From Actinomadura barringtoniae (GTDB lineage: Bacteria > Actinomycetota > Actinomycetes > Streptosporangiales > Streptosporangiaceae), in contig NZ_JAGEOJ010000006.1 in assembly GCF_017573505.1 (NCBI RefSeq), positions 62,001-126,000 on the forward strand: 64,000 nt of DNA. Reading direction: 5' to 3'. This document shows positions 1-8,488 of this stretch, piece after piece. The notes under the pieces are model-generated. The model searched no databases and had not been told where the DNA came from. It saw only the letters and a program-made list of their open reading frames with translations. The stretch's first letter is position 1; the number at the start of each line of letters is the position of its first letter. The translations under genes were made by a program, and so were the position numbers.

Positions 1-297
1 CGCCGAGACACCATCGGCCAGGTGAAACTGCTGAAAAACAAACCCCACGTACTTCGCCCGCAACGCGGACAGCTCCCGATCCGAAAGCCGCTCCACCTCG
101 AACCCCGCGATCCGTACGAGCCCAGCCGTAGGCCGATCCAGCGTCCCGATCATGTGCAGCATCGTCGACTTCCCCGACCCCGAAGGCCCCACGATCGAAA
201 CGAGCTCGCCCGCCTCAATCACCAGATCCACGCCCCGCAGAGCAGTAACCCCACCCGCGTACGCCTTACTCACCCCCGCCAGCTCCACAACCCTCAT
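1..297 (-). CDS. ABC transporter ATP-binding protein, MacB/LolD type (partial, 3' end beyond window)
   Basis: ATPase subunit expected to power an FtsX-type permease in macrolide/lipid-type efflux at the cytoplasmic membrane. The first ~98 residues are in the window. They show a Walker A motif GPSGSGKST near residue 38 and the Q-loop stretch FVFQQFH near residue 88, as in LolD/MacB ATPases. The ATG at 297 overlaps the TGA of the upstream adaptor gene as ATGA, so translation is probably coupled. The permease is expected just outside the left edge. The signature motif and Walker B are not visible because the gene is cut. Confidence 0.93.
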   Translation of the reverse strand, partial: MRVVELAGVSKAYAGGVTALRGVDLVIEAGELVSIVGPSGSGKSTMLHMIGTLDRPTAGLVRIAGFEVERLSDRELSALRAKYVGFVFQQFHLADGVSA

Positions 298-1331
298 GTC
301 GCCGGCACCCCGACCTTCATCCCCTCCCGAAGCCCGCCCCCGCTGACCTCAACGCGCCCGCTCCCGAACGCCCCTGTAGTCACCGCCACAAGCCTCCTCG
401 CAGCGCCTTCCACCACCTCGACCCCGAACCCGCCCTCCTTCAATCCCAACAAGGCCTCAACCGGCACCGACAGAACACCCCGCCGCCGTTGGCTCTCCAG
501 CTCCACACTCACCGGCGCCTCATCAAGCCGCCCAGTCTTGGCCCCCTTGTCCAGCCCGATATCCACCTCCACCGTCGTCTTGGCGTCCTGCCCCGACCCA
601 CTCTGCTTCGCGACGCTCCCCACCTTGGAGATCCGCCCCCGAACACTGCGCCCGCCAGGCAGTTCAACCGTCACCCGTTCCCCCACCACCGCAAGGTCCT
701 GCTTGTCCGCATCCAGATCCACACGAACCATCCGCCGAGTCCCCGTAACACTCAGCGCCACCTGCCCAGCCGCAACCCTCACTCCCTCCGCGGCCTTAAC
801 CTCCTTGACCCTCACGGCCCCCGCCATGAAGACAACCTGCGAAGCATCCACAGCCCCGCTCTCGGCCAGCCCCCGATCGTCCTGCCACGCCTTCACCGCA
901 TCCGCCGTGGCCGACGTGAACTCCCGATCGACGGTCAGTTCCCCGTACCCGAGCGCCACAAGGTTGCGTTCCAGCTCCTCAACATCGGCCCCCTCGCTCC
1001 CCACCCCCAACGCCCGGTACATGGGCACGCCCCCGTACATCAAGGTGACGGGCTTCCCGTCAACCTTCAGAAGCGTCTTCCCCCGCCGAACGACAGCCCC
1101 CTCCGCAGGCACCCCCGTAACGGTCCCCGAGAGACCCGCCACCCCCCGCTCGTCCTCGTACGTGAGCGTCCCGTCCACCTTCTCGGTGTCCACCAGGTCG
1201 CCCCGCGCAACCGAAGCCACCCCCAAAGGAGCCACCCGAGCCGACGCCTTCTCGTCCCCTCGCGAAAGCCCAAATGCCGCACCGCCCCCAGCCAGCACCA
1301 CCACCGCACCAGCCACCAGCGCCCGCTTCAC
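294..1331 (-). CDS. efflux adaptor (membrane-fusion type) with peptidoglycan-binding domain
   Basis: 345-aa membrane-anchored adaptor of an ABC efflux system. An N-terminal hydrophobic segment (about residues 4-22) anchors it outside the membrane. Residues ~108-162 form a PG_binding_1-like domain, and the remainder has the beta-barrel/lipoyl-like composition of HlyD/MacA adaptors. The order lipoprotein-adaptor-ATPase with ATGA overlaps at both ends indicates one translationally coupled operon. Actinobacterial adaptors of this type often carry a peptidoglycan-binding domain in place of a long coiled coil. The substrate cannot be inferred. Confidence 0.88.
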   Translation of the reverse strand: MKRALVAGAVVVLAGGGAAFGLSRGDEKASARVAPLGVASVARGDLVDTEKVDGTLTYEDERGVAGLSGTVTGVPAEGAVVRRGKTLLKVDGKPVTLMYGGVPMYRALGVGSEGADVEELERNLVALGYGELTVDREFTSATADAVKAWQDDRGLAESGAVDASQVVFMAGAVRVKEVKAAEGVRVAAGQVALSVTGTRRMVRVDLDADKQDLAVVGERVTVELPGGRSVRGRISKVGSVAKQSGSGQDAKTTVEVDIGLDKGAKTGRLDEAPVSVELESQRRRGVLSVPVEALLGLKEGGFGVEVVEGAARRLVAVTTGAFGSGRVEVSGGGLREGMKVGVPAT

Positions 1332-1834
1332 CGCTTCCCCAAGTCACCAGGCAGGAAGCTCCTGCAAGCGTCCCGAGCCTTCTCCGCCTTCTCCTGCGAG
1401 ACCCCAGCCATCCCGCCGACCTTGAACGACCCATCAGGGCCCGGGTCCGGCATATCAACCCCGTGTTCCCGCATGCACTGCGCGAACCGAGTCATCGCGT
1501 CCCGCACCTTCGGGTCCTTCAAGTCAGGCATCTTCCCGCCCGCCTGCAGATACCCCTGGCACTTCTTCAAGGCACCCTCGAGCTTCCCCCGGTCCTGCCC
1601 CTTCTCCAGCCGCCACCCCGCCTTGTCCCCCGGCTTAGGGTCCGGCACATCAATCCCGTTCGCCCGCATGCACTGCGCGAACTTCACCCCCGCATCCTCA
1701 GCACTAAGCGATGCGGACGCCGAAGCCGAAGCCTTCACACCCCCCACACTCGCCACTCCAGATCCCCCACCACCCCCACACCCAGCAACCCCACCCACCA
1801 ACACCAAACCCGCCGCGAAAACCCCAACCCGCAT
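1328..1834 (-). CDS. lipoprotein with two FAQCM-type repeats
   Basis: 168-aa predicted lipoprotein. The signal peptide ends in a lipobox with Cys19 (VGGVAGC) followed by a glycine run. Two internal repeats, at about residues 52-66 and 117-131, share the pattern FAQCMRxxGxDxPDP, each with a conserved cysteine. A third cysteine lies in KKCQGYL. It is the first gene of the efflux operon, and its TGA overlaps the ATG of the adaptor gene. Small two-repeat lipoproteins of this kind sit next to MacAB-like operons in actinomycetes. The function is unknown; sensing or scavenging at the cell surface is inference. Confidence 0.82.
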   Translation of the reverse strand: MRVGVFAAGLVLVGGVAGCGGGGGSGVASVGGVKASASASASLSAEDAGVKFAQCMRANGIDVPDPKPGDKAGWRLEKGQDRGKLEGALKKCQGYLQAGGKMPDLKDPKVRDAMTRFAQCMREHGVDMPDPGPDGSFKVGGMAGVSQEKAEKARDACRSFLPGDLGKR

Positions 1835-2053
1835 GACCGACCCCTCTCCCCGAGGCCCTCACCCCGGCGACAGCCATGACACCCACCAAGGGGTTAAACC
1901 CGCATTAGCCCCGCACGGTCACCCACAGTCGGAACACCGCGATGCATAGGTCTCCGAGGCCGATCGCGCGCCGTGAACGACGACGCGCCGTGAGTTGTCT
2001 ACGTCTGTGTTCACACGCGCGCCTGCATGTATGGGCATAGACGAGAGGTGAGC

Positions 2054-2335
2054 GTGCAGGTCACCGAGATCCTCCAGGTCGGACGCGACAGGCTCTGCGG
2101 CCTCATCCGGACTGGAGGCTTTCAGCACATCAGGAACGGCGAGCTTCGCGACTTGCGGATCGGTGCCATGAGTCCTTCGGTTCGCGATGAATTCACGCGT
2201 TGTCTTGGATGTCCGAACGCGGGATCGGGATGGCGTCAGTGGGTGGGCTTTGAGGCTCCACCCTGCTGTTCTTCGGCAGCTGTGTCTCTCATGCTGCCAG
2301 GGGCAAGGCGGATGGTTCGCCGGGTAGGAGGGTGA
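2054..2335 (+). pseudogene. excisionase/MerR-type DNA-binding domain remnant
   Basis: The first ~55 residues resemble the helix-turn-helix of excisionase-family proteins: LQVGRDRLCGLIRTGGF followed by a GELRDLRI segment and then SVRDEFTR, matching the usual VGR-x-x-VYxLIRxGxLxxxxxGxLRRI...DEF pattern. The rest of the frame shows no recognisable sequence, and no integrase follows. GTG at 2054 has an AGAGG element about 6 bp upstream; GTG at 2048 is an alternative. It probably marks the decayed end of an integrated element. A short intact DNA-binding protein is possible but less likely. Confidence 0.45.
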
Positions 2336-2566
2336 AGCTGGCGCGGGTCGGGCGGTGCAGGGGGAACCGGACCAACAGGCTCACCTTGCCGTCGGCGGGG
2401 GTGGCCGGCTCCGATCGGCAGTCCGCGCACCGCAGCGACAGCCTGGTCCGGCGAACGATCTGGGGCAGCGCGGAAGGAGGGTGTGAAGGCATGGGTCTCT
2501 CTCAGATGGTTGAGCGCGGTCGCGTTGGCGAAGGTCGCCCAGGCTCGATGAGCGCTGAGAGCGGCG

Positions 2567-2626
2567 CTACTTGTTGTTGATCAGGGCAGCGGCGTCGTAC
2601 TGAACGGCTAGGAGGTACTTCTTCAT
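2567..2626 (-). CDS. possible 19-aa small ORF (MKKYLLAVQY-type start)
   Basis: A tiny frame that begins ATG AAG AAG TAC behind an AGGAG element about 6 bp upstream and ends in TAG. It lies about 20 bp downstream of the DUF6069 gene on the same strand. The opening MKKYLLAVQY resembles the first beta strand of YciI/DGPF-domain proteins, so it may be the truncated 5' end of such a gene. It could also be a real micropeptide or chance. Confidence 0.25.
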   Translation of the reverse strand: MKKYLLAVQYDAAALINNK

Positions 2627-2645
2627 CGTGCGCTCCTGAGGGGGG

Positions 2646-3056
2646 TTAGGCGGACAGGCGGCGGGCGATGGCGGGGATGACGATCACGGCGGCGACCAGG
2701 TGGGTCAGCATCAGGAGCAGCTTCGTGGCTGCGGGGGCGTCGGCTAGGGCGTCCGGGACCAGGGACAGCGCGGTGAGCGCGATGGTGGTGCGGACGAACG
2801 TCCTGCGGGGGTGGCGGGCGACGCGGGTCTGGATCAGGGCTAGTGCCAGGCCGACCAGGGAGAAGATGGCGGTGAGCACGGCGAAACCGGACGGCGGGAT
2901 CGGCTTGGCGCTGACGGCGACGTTGATTCCGGCGACGTCGCCTGCGGCGGCCACGGTCGCGGTCGCGGCGGCGGCGATGGCTGCGGCGGTCAGGCCGTTG
3001 ACGATCAGGGACTTGGTGGGAACGGTGGTCGCGGTGTGAGTGGTGGTGATGGACAT
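2646..3056 (-). CDS. DUF6069-type membrane protein
   Basis: 136-aa integral membrane protein with about four hydrophobic helices: residues ~17-38, ~54-75, ~88-104 and ~112-132. The pattern matches the actinobacterial DUF6069 family, including PIPPSGFAVLT after helix 1. The start is the ATG at 3056, preceded by CCGGAGG at good spacing; longer upstream frames have no coding character. Role unknown. DUF6069 proteins commonly sit beside small regulators and SDR genes, and here an SDR pseudogene lies upstream on the same strand. Confidence 0.75.
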   Translation of the reverse strand: MSITTTHTATTVPTKSLIVNGLTAAAIAAAATATVAAAGDVAGINVAVSAKPIPPSGFAVLTAIFSLVGLALALIQTRVARHPRRTFVRTTIALTALSLVPDALADAPAATKLLLMLTHLVAAVIVIPAIARRLSA

Positions 3057-3160
3057 TGGCTGCCTCCGGTGAGGGGCGACCGGCCCGTTGCCGGTCTCAC
3101 CTTGGCTACGAAGCGGATCGACACAACCCGACACTGCTGCGGAAGAATCTTTGAGGCGAC

Positions 3161-3878
3161 TCAGGTGGTGCGGTAGCGGGTGGCCAACTCGGGGCTTTGG
3201 CCGTTGAAGGCGGCTCGGTCGGCTTCGAAGAGGGCGTGGAGTAGGGCGTCGCCGTGTAGGCCTGCGGTGACCATGTCGTCGGCGGACATGCGCGGGATCG
3301 CGTTGAGGTCCAGGCCTTGGCGTTCGTGGAACTCGGTGGCGACCGCGCCGGGGCATAGGACCATGACGCGGATGCCGGTGTCTTCTAGTTCGGCGCTGAG
3401 GGTCTGGGACATGGCGACCAGGTGGGCCAGGGTGCCGGCGTAGACGGCGCGGCGGGGCATGACGGTTTTGGGGGCGGGGCGCTGAACGCGATCATTCCGG
3501 CGACGTTGATGATGGCGCCCTGGCCGCGCTGCTGCCTACGGCGGCGCGGGTGATCAAGGTGGGGGCCATGACCTTGACGGTGACCAGTTCGCGGGCCTTG
3601 TCGGCGGGCAGGTCGGCCAGCGGCATGTAGTGCGCGACTCCGGCGTTGTCGACCAGGATGTCCAGGGGTTCGATCTCGGCCGCCTGAGCTACCGCGTCGA
3701 TGCCTTGGTCGGTGGAGAGGTCGGCGGCCAGCGGGCGGATGGTGCTGCCGGGAATTCGTCTGCGAGTCCTTTCAGGCGTTCGGTACGCCTGCCGACCGCG
3801 ATGACGGCGTGGCCGTCGGCGGGCGAACGCGCGGCCGATGCCCGAGGTGGCTCCGGTGACTAGTGCGAGCTTGGTCAT
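3161..3878 (-). pseudogene. short-chain dehydrogenase/reductase, multiply frameshifted
   Basis: Reading leftwards, the gene starts MTKLALVTGATSGIGRAFA (Rossmann TGxxxGIG), then leaves frame near 3835 and returns near 3755 at STIRPLAADLSTDQGID. The NNAG-like motif appears as DNAGVAHY. Frame is lost again near 3525, where the strand that should read GAIINVAG is split, and once more near 3470 before the tail AVYAGTLAHLVAMSQTLSAEL...VLCPGAVATEF. At least four breaks in ~700 bp make simple sequencing error unlikely, so I call a decaying pseudogene. It begins 18 bp after the MDR oxidoreductase and was probably in its operon. Confidence 0.8.
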
Positions 3879-3896
3879 CTTGGTCTCCCCCAGGGC

Positions 3897-4802
3897 TCAG
3901 GCGACTACGAGCACGAGCTTTCCGCGTGCGTGGCCCTGCTCGCTGAGGCGGTGCGCTTCGGCGATCTGGGCCAGCGGGAACGTCTGGGCGACCGGGAGGG
4001 AGAAGCGGCCGGACTCGATCAGGTCGCCGATCTCGCTGATGGAGTGGAGGGCGCGGCCGGAGTCGCCGCGGCTGAACCTGACACCGTGCTCCTGGGCTCC
4101 GGCGAAGTCGGCGACCGTGATGACGTGATCGGGGCTGCCGGTGAGGTCGATGAGTTCGGGGAGGACGCCGCTTCCGGCTACGTCCAGGGCCAGGTCTACG
4201 CCGTTGGGGGCGACAGAGCGGACTCGGTCCAGGAGGCCTTCGCCGTACGCGACGGGCTCGGCGCCCAGGGTGCGGACGTAGTCGTGGTTGGCCGGGCTGG
4301 CGGTGCCGATGACGCGGGCGCCGCGTTCGACGGCGAGCTGCACCGCGGCGCTGCCGACGCCTCCGGAGGCGCCGTTGATGAGGGCGGTGGCGCCGTTCTG
4401 GACGCCTAGCTGGTCGAGGGCGCGTGTGGCGGTCTCTACGGCGGCCGGGAGGGCGGCAGCGGCGGGGAAATCCAGGGAGGGTGGGATCGGGGCGTAGTAG
4501 GAGAGGACGGCTAGCTCGGCCTGGGCGGCGCCTTCGGTGGAGAAGCCGAAGACGCGGTCGCCGACGGCGGTGTCCGTGACGCCTTCGCCCAGCTCGTCGA
4601 CGACGCCCGCGGCCTCGTAGCCCAGGGTCTGCGGGAGTTCGGGGTCCATCAGGCCCTGGCGCTTCTTCCAGTCGCTCGGGTTGACGCCGGCCGCGCGTAC
4701 GGCGATCCGGACCTCGCCGGGACCGGGATGCGGATCGGGCAGGTCCACGATCTCCAGGACCTCGGGGCCCCCGAAACGGCTGAAACGGGCTGCCTTCACC
4801 AT
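3897..4802 (-). CDS. NADP-dependent quinone/alkene oxidoreductase, MDR superfamily
   Basis: 301-aa zinc-independent medium-chain reductase similar to quinone oxidoreductases. It has an N-terminal GroES-like fold (VNPSDWKKRQG, GYEAAGVV, GDRVFGF) and a Rossmann domain with NGASGGVGSAAVQLA at about residues 138-152. No structural-zinc cysteine cluster is visible. ATG at 4802 has GGAG four bases upstream; ATG at 4820 is an alternative, and the longer upstream frame is not coding-like. It is followed at 18 bp by the broken SDR. The substrate is unknown. Confidence 0.88.
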   Translation of the reverse strand: MVKAARFSRFGGPEVLEIVDLPDPHPGPGEVRIAVRAAGVNPSDWKKRQGLMDPELPQTLGYEAAGVVDELGEGVTDTAVGDRVFGFSTEGAAQAELAVLSYYAPIPPSLDFPAAAALPAAVETATRALDQLGVQNGATALINGASGGVGSAAVQLAVERGARVIGTASPANHDYVRTLGAEPVAYGEGLLDRVRSVAPNGVDLALDVAGSGVLPELIDLTGSPDHVITVADFAGAQEHGVRFSRGDSGRALHSISEIGDLIESGRFSLPVAQTFPLAQIAEAHRLSEQGHARGKLVLVVA

Positions 4803-5039
4803 TGGCTCCGATCTCGGCATCAGGGCGGGAGTCGCGCGCCTGCCGCGTACCTGCGTGTGCGGTGTTCGCATGCCCACGCGCGCCTGCTCGTGTACCCGTG
4901 TGTGCGATGAACGCTCGTGGATGTGCCACATCATGAGCCACCCCTGAAGATCATTTGAAGGGTGGGCGGTATCGGATGATCTGGCTTGGATGTTGCGGAA
5001 GTTGCGTGTTGGGGTGGATGTGTTCCTACGATGATCGCC

Positions 5040-6260
5040 ATGGCATTCAACGTCTTGGGCCGCTCGGCCGCCGCGGGCTCGCGGGGGCGCAGGCTTCGCC
5101 GACTTCCGATAGTCGCTCTGACCTTGGTGGTCGCCGCGCAAACGTCAGCTTGCGCGGGGAGTGGGGAGGCGAAGCCTGCGGCCGGTTCCGCGAAGGCCCC
5201 GGCGCTCGGGGCGCTGGGGGCCAACTTCAACCAGAACCTGGACGCGGTCGACTACCGGGAGCTGAACGAGGCCGGGGTGAAGTGGCTCCGCGGGTTCTTC
5301 CCGATGCCCGCGGCCGATCAGGGCGCGCCGGGCAAGAACGTGGCGATCCGGACCATTCTCGACGCCTCCAAGCGCGGTCACGGCACGATCCTGAGCCTGA
5401 AGTTCCCCTACAACAAGACCTCGTTCCCCAAGGCCGGCAGCCCGCAGATGAAGGCGGAGCTTGCCAGGGTGGACAAGGTGCTTCCTCTTGTTCTGGGGAA
5501 GGTGGACATCGTTGCCATCGGGAACGAGCCGTTCATCGAGAGTAAGGCGGGTGAGCGGGACAAGAGGCTCAACGCGTTCTACGAAACCGTTGCGAAGCAT
5601 GTGATCGACGTACGCCGGAAGCGCTGCGGGGCCAACTGCAAGACCTCGCTCTACATGGGCGCGCTGAATCATATTGACCAGCCCTCTCAGCGCACTCCCG
5701 CTGTGGAGCGCTGGATGGCCTTTGTACGCAAGACGCCCGCCATCCGGGGTGTGGACATCCACCCGCACGTGGCGGCGCCGCAGAACGCCAAGGCTTACGT
5801 GAACTACATCCTGCCCCGGATGCGCAAGGACCAGCGGTTCCTCGTCACCGAGTTCTCGTTGACGCCGTTCTGGCGGAAGCACATGACCGACGTCGCCCCC
5901 GCGTCGTTCACCAAGAAGTACGGCTTCGCCAAGGGAACCAAGGTCTGGCAGGTGATTAAGGCCGCCATCAACAAGCCGTTCACCGAGCGCAAGTGGGCCG
6001 ACTTCCTGGCGGCGTCCCCCTGGTTCGCTAACAATGCGAGCTTCCTGCGCGACCAGATGCGGTTGTATCGCGGTACGGGGCGGCTGGCGGTCGCGACCTA
6101 CGCGTTCAAGCAGGACGACCTGATGGTGAAGAACTGGGGCCCGAAGAAGGATCCGTGGCTCATCAACAGCGTCTACGCCCGCTACACGGTGCAGTCGCGC
6201 GGGCAGCTGTCGGGGCGTAGCCCCTGGTTCCGCGACTTCAAGGCTCTGCAGGCGCACTAG
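5040..6260 (+). CDS. secreted clan GH-A-like glycoside hydrolase lipoprotein
   Basis: 406-aa exported protein. The N terminus is arginine-rich, then hydrophobic (about residues 22-36), with a lipoprotein-like cysteine at 38. The body looks like a (beta/alpha)8 glycosidase: IGNEPF carries a candidate acid/base Glu near residue 163 and FLVTEFSL a candidate nucleophile Glu near 271, the NEP/TEF arrangement of clan GH-A families such as GH5 and GH39. HPHV near 241 fits the active-site wall. ATG 5040 is preferred; ATG 5031 is possible. Its last 4 bp overlap the convergent GNAT gene. The substrate is unknown. Confidence 0.7.
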   Translation: MAFNVLGRSAAAGSRGRRLRRLPIVALTLVVAAQTSACAGSGEAKPAAGSAKAPALGALGANFNQNLDAVDYRELNEAGVKWLRGFFPMPAADQGAPGKNVAIRTILDASKRGHGTILSLKFPYNKTSFPKAGSPQMKAELARVDKVLPLVLGKVDIVAIGNEPFIESKAGERDKRLNAFYETVAKHVIDVRRKRCGANCKTSLYMGALNHIDQPSQRTPAVERWMAFVRKTPAIRGVDIHPHVAAPQNAKAYVNYILPRMRKDQRFLVTEFSLTPFWRKHMTDVAPASFTKKYGFAKGTKVWQVIKAAINKPFTERKWADFLAASPWFANNASFLRDQMRLYRGTGRLAVATYAFKQDDLMVKNWGPKKDPWLINSVYARYTVQSRGQLSGRSPWFRDFKALQAH

Positions 6261-7237
6261 GCCTTGATGAGGGGGACGTCTTGGCTGAACTTGCGGAAGC
6301 CGACGCTGTAGTAGAGCCCGCGCGCCCCGGGATGGCCTGGCGCGCCTAGGCAGGCGACCGTCATGTGGGTGGCCCCGGCATCGCGTGCCAGGTGCATGCC
6401 GTGCAGGAGCATCGCCCGGCCCAGCCCGCGCCGCCGGTAGTCCGGATGCGTTCCCACCGGCTCGAACTCGGCGGTCTTGTTCACCTCGTCCAGCCACATG
6501 ATCGTCGAGGCGGCCATCGTCCCGTCCGGGGCCTCGACCAGGACGTGCAGGTCGCCGCGGTACGGCGGGGTCCGCCGGACGCCCTCGTAGCTCTCGGCGG
6601 TGTACGGCGACGGGGCCCAGGCGGCCACGTGGGCCTGGACGGCGGCCTGCGGTCCGGCCTCGTCGGCGGTACGGAAGCGGAAGCCGTCCGGCAGCGCGGG
6701 CCGTTCAAGGTCGTCGAGGTCGCGTGCGTTGAGCTGGGTCCAGGAGCCGTTGTCGCCCAGCGCGGCCGGATCAGGCTCGTAGCCGTGCGCCGCCCAGCGT
6801 TCCAAGCCGAAGTCGTCGGCGGCCTGCGGGATCACCGTGCGCTCGAGACCGGCGGCTGTCGCGTCGTACCAGTCGATGACCTCGTCCAGCAGTTCACGCT
6901 GGTCGGGATGGACCTGGTAGGCCAGGTAGGCGCTGGTGACGTCCTTGACCGACCCGTCGTTCCGCCGCACCTGGCGCGGCAACTGGGCCCAGCCCCACGC
7001 GACCAGGTCGCCGCCACCAGAGCCGGCTTCGCCGCCTCCGTCGCCGAAGTCGCTGTCGAACCACAACTTGCGCGGCCAGCTCTCGCCGGCGCTTGCGTGG
7101 TCCTTGCCCCAGTTCCACGCGAGCTCGCCGAACGAGGCGTCGGTGCCCACCAGGTCGGGGCTGACGGCCGTGACTCGCTGCGCCAAGCCCTGCATGAGCC
7201 GCACGTCCGCGGCGGTCACCAGACTCCGGTCGCCCAT
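6257..7237 (-). CDS. GNAT family N-acetyltransferase
   Basis: 326-aa acetyl-CoA-dependent transferase. The C-terminal third shows the GNAT acetyl-CoA-binding loop (HPDYRRRGLGRAML) and the following beta strand and tail (GLYYSVGFRKF). The N-terminal half looks like a degenerate second GNAT domain (FGELAWNWGKDH...), so a tandem GNAT as in mycothiol-synthase-like proteins is likely. It converges with the glycosidase gene with a 4-bp overlap. The substrate cannot be inferred. Confidence 0.85.
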   Translation of the reverse strand: MGDRSLVTAADVRLMQGLAQRVTAVSPDLVGTDASFGELAWNWGKDHASAGESWPRKLWFDSDFGDGGGEAGSGGGDLVAWGWAQLPRQVRRNDGSVKDVTSAYLAYQVHPDQRELLDEVIDWYDATAAGLERTVIPQAADDFGLERWAAHGYEPDPAALGDNGSWTQLNARDLDDLERPALPDGFRFRTADEAGPQAAVQAHVAAWAPSPYTAESYEGVRRTPPYRGDLHVLVEAPDGTMAASTIMWLDEVNKTAEFEPVGTHPDYRRRGLGRAMLLHGMHLARDAGATHMTVACLGAPGHPGARGLYYSVGFRKFSQDVPLIKA

Positions 7238-7420
7238 GGTGCGCCACTGTGCCAGGACGCCGCGAAACCGTCGAACGATTTAATTGAATCGGGCGCAACT
7301 GGGCGCTTCTCGGACGTTCATCGCAATGGCCTCGCCGGTATGCTCCAAGGGAGCCCGCGACACACCTCGACCTCTTAAATGATCAATGTTCAGCAATGGC
7401 GCAGCCGTTAGGGTGATCTT

Positions 7421-7664
7421 CCCCATAAGGTTATAGGGGTCGATTTCATGGTCTGAATGCGCAGGTCAATGGGCTTGCCAGTCGATCGCGGAGAGTGGAC
7501 TGGCAAAGGTTCCATAGGCGTGGTTCCTATTTTGGCAAGAGGTGCACGTGGAGCCGCCGGTCCATTGGCATTACGTTCGTGGCGTTCCGCCCCCCGCCCG
7601 TCCGCCCCGCTCTTGGGAATTCCCGTTGTCGAGAGCGGGGCGGACCCCAGACCTCAGGGTCTGC
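7421..7664 (+). promoter_or_regulatory. hairpin-rich leader of the lysozyme-like protein gene
   Basis: Five inverted repeats precede the ribosome binding site of the gene at 7685: 7421-7439 (CCCCATAA with TTATaGGGG), 7475-7506 (arms TTGCCAGTC/GACTGGCAA), 7514-7530 (ATAGG/CCTAT followed by TTT), 7600-7645 (perfect 14-bp arms starting GTCCGCCCC) and 7649-7664 (CAGACC/GGTCTG). The last ends about 10 bp before GGAGG. Such leaders often control cell-wall hydrolase genes, but I do not recognise the conserved core of the c-di-AMP (ydaO) riboswitch. The transcription start is unknown. Confidence 0.5.
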
Positions 7665-7684
7665 CAAACCACCGGAGGAATGTC

Positions 7685-8365
7685 ATGCGCATGCGTGCAG
7701 TGGCCATCGCGACAGCAGTCGTCACCGCATCCGTCGGGACCGGCTTCACCGTCGCGGCGGCGGCGTCCGGGTCCGAGACGCACAAGGCAGGAACGGTCTC
7801 GGCCGACAGTGGGCAACGCGGTATCAAGTGGTTCCAGGCCAAGCACCATCTGCACGCCACGGGCAAGGCCGACGCGGCCACGACCAAGGCGCTGCAGAAG
7901 GCTCCCGTGTCCGAACTCCGTCAGGCCTTCCGGTCCCCGACCGACCTGGGCCCTGCGGAGAAGGAGAACGCCCGGACGGTGATCGGCGTCGGCAAGGGCG
8001 GCAACATCCCGGAGCAGGGCCAGGTCATCGCGCTGATGACGGCCATGCAGGAGTCGAAGTTCGTGAACTACACGACGCCCGTCGACCACGACTCGCTGGG
8101 CATCTTCCAGCAGCGTCCCAGCACGGGATGGGGGACGCCGGAGCAGATCACCGACGTTCCGACGTCCACGAAGTCCTTCTACGGGATCGCGCCGTTCGGC
8201 AGCAACCCCGGCCTGATCCAGATCCCCAACTGGCAGAACCGGCCTCCGGGTGAGGTCGCGCAGGCCGTTCAGGGTTCCGCCTACCCCGACCGGTACGCCC
8301 AGTGGGAGGGCTTCGCCCGCGACTTCCTCGCTCAGGAAGGCCCCTCAGTACCGCCGATCTCCTAG
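7685..8365 (+). CDS. secreted peptidoglycan-binding / lysozyme-like protein
   Basis: 226-aa exported protein. A signal peptide of about 27 residues ends in AAAA-rich sequence. Residues ~40-70 (GIKWFQAKHHLHATGKADAAT) look like a shortened peptidoglycan-binding domain. The C-terminal half has ALMTAMQESKF...DSLGIFQQRPSTGWG, the signature of an actinobacterial lysozyme-like family related to transglycosylases, with Glu in MQES as candidate catalytic residue. ATG at 7685 follows GGAGG; the frame continues upstream to 7457 but is not coding-like. A long structured leader precedes it and a hairpin terminator follows. Confidence 0.8.
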   Translation: MRMRAVAIATAVVTASVGTGFTVAAAASGSETHKAGTVSADSGQRGIKWFQAKHHLHATGKADAATTKALQKAPVSELRQAFRSPTDLGPAEKENARTVIGVGKGGNIPEQGQVIALMTAMQESKFVNYTTPVDHDSLGIFQQRPSTGWGTPEQITDVPTSTKSFYGIAPFGSNPGLIQIPNWQNRPPGEVAQAVQGSAYPDRYAQWEGFARDFLAQEGPSVPPIS

Positions 8366-8415
8366 GCGAGACTCCGCAAGTCCCTGAAAGTCCCGGCGAG
8401 TTCCTGACTCGCTAC

Positions 8416-8456
8416 AAGGGCGGCTGTCGCACCCGCGACGGCCGCCCTTGGGTTTT
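8416..8456. terminator. hairpin terminator between convergent genes
   Basis: Near-perfect inverted repeat with 15-bp arms beginning AAGGGCGGC and one mismatched (wobble) pair, followed by GGGTTTT. It lies downstream of the lysozyme-like gene and before the end of the methyltransferase gene, so it could act in both directions. Confidence 0.8.
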
Positions 8457-8488
8457 CAGAACGAGGCTTTATGAGGGCTTACGAGGCT

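Larger units (their letters stand above)
1890..2645. other. gene-poor stretch, mostly decayed sequence
   Basis: About 750 bp between the efflux operon and the DUF6069 gene. It holds the excisionase-like remnant and a 19-codon frame with a good ribosome binding site. Otherwise I see only short overlapping frames on both strands with no family signature. Together with the frameshifted SDR nearby this looks like degraded accessory DNA. Confidence 0.5.

Noticed and set aside
22-1949. Long rightward frames of 467 and 486 codons opposite the efflux operon
   Set aside because: Pro/Arg/Ser-rich shadow sequence; the minus strand carries clear lipoprotein, adaptor and ATPase motifs.
7457-7684. N-terminal extension of the lysozyme-like protein
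   Set aside because: A perfect ribosome binding site and signal peptide begin at 7685; the upstream part is hairpin-rich and not coding-like.
7370-7684. c-di-AMP (ydaO) riboswitch
   Set aside because: Gene context fits, but I could not identify the conserved core segments, so I call only a hairpin-rich leader.
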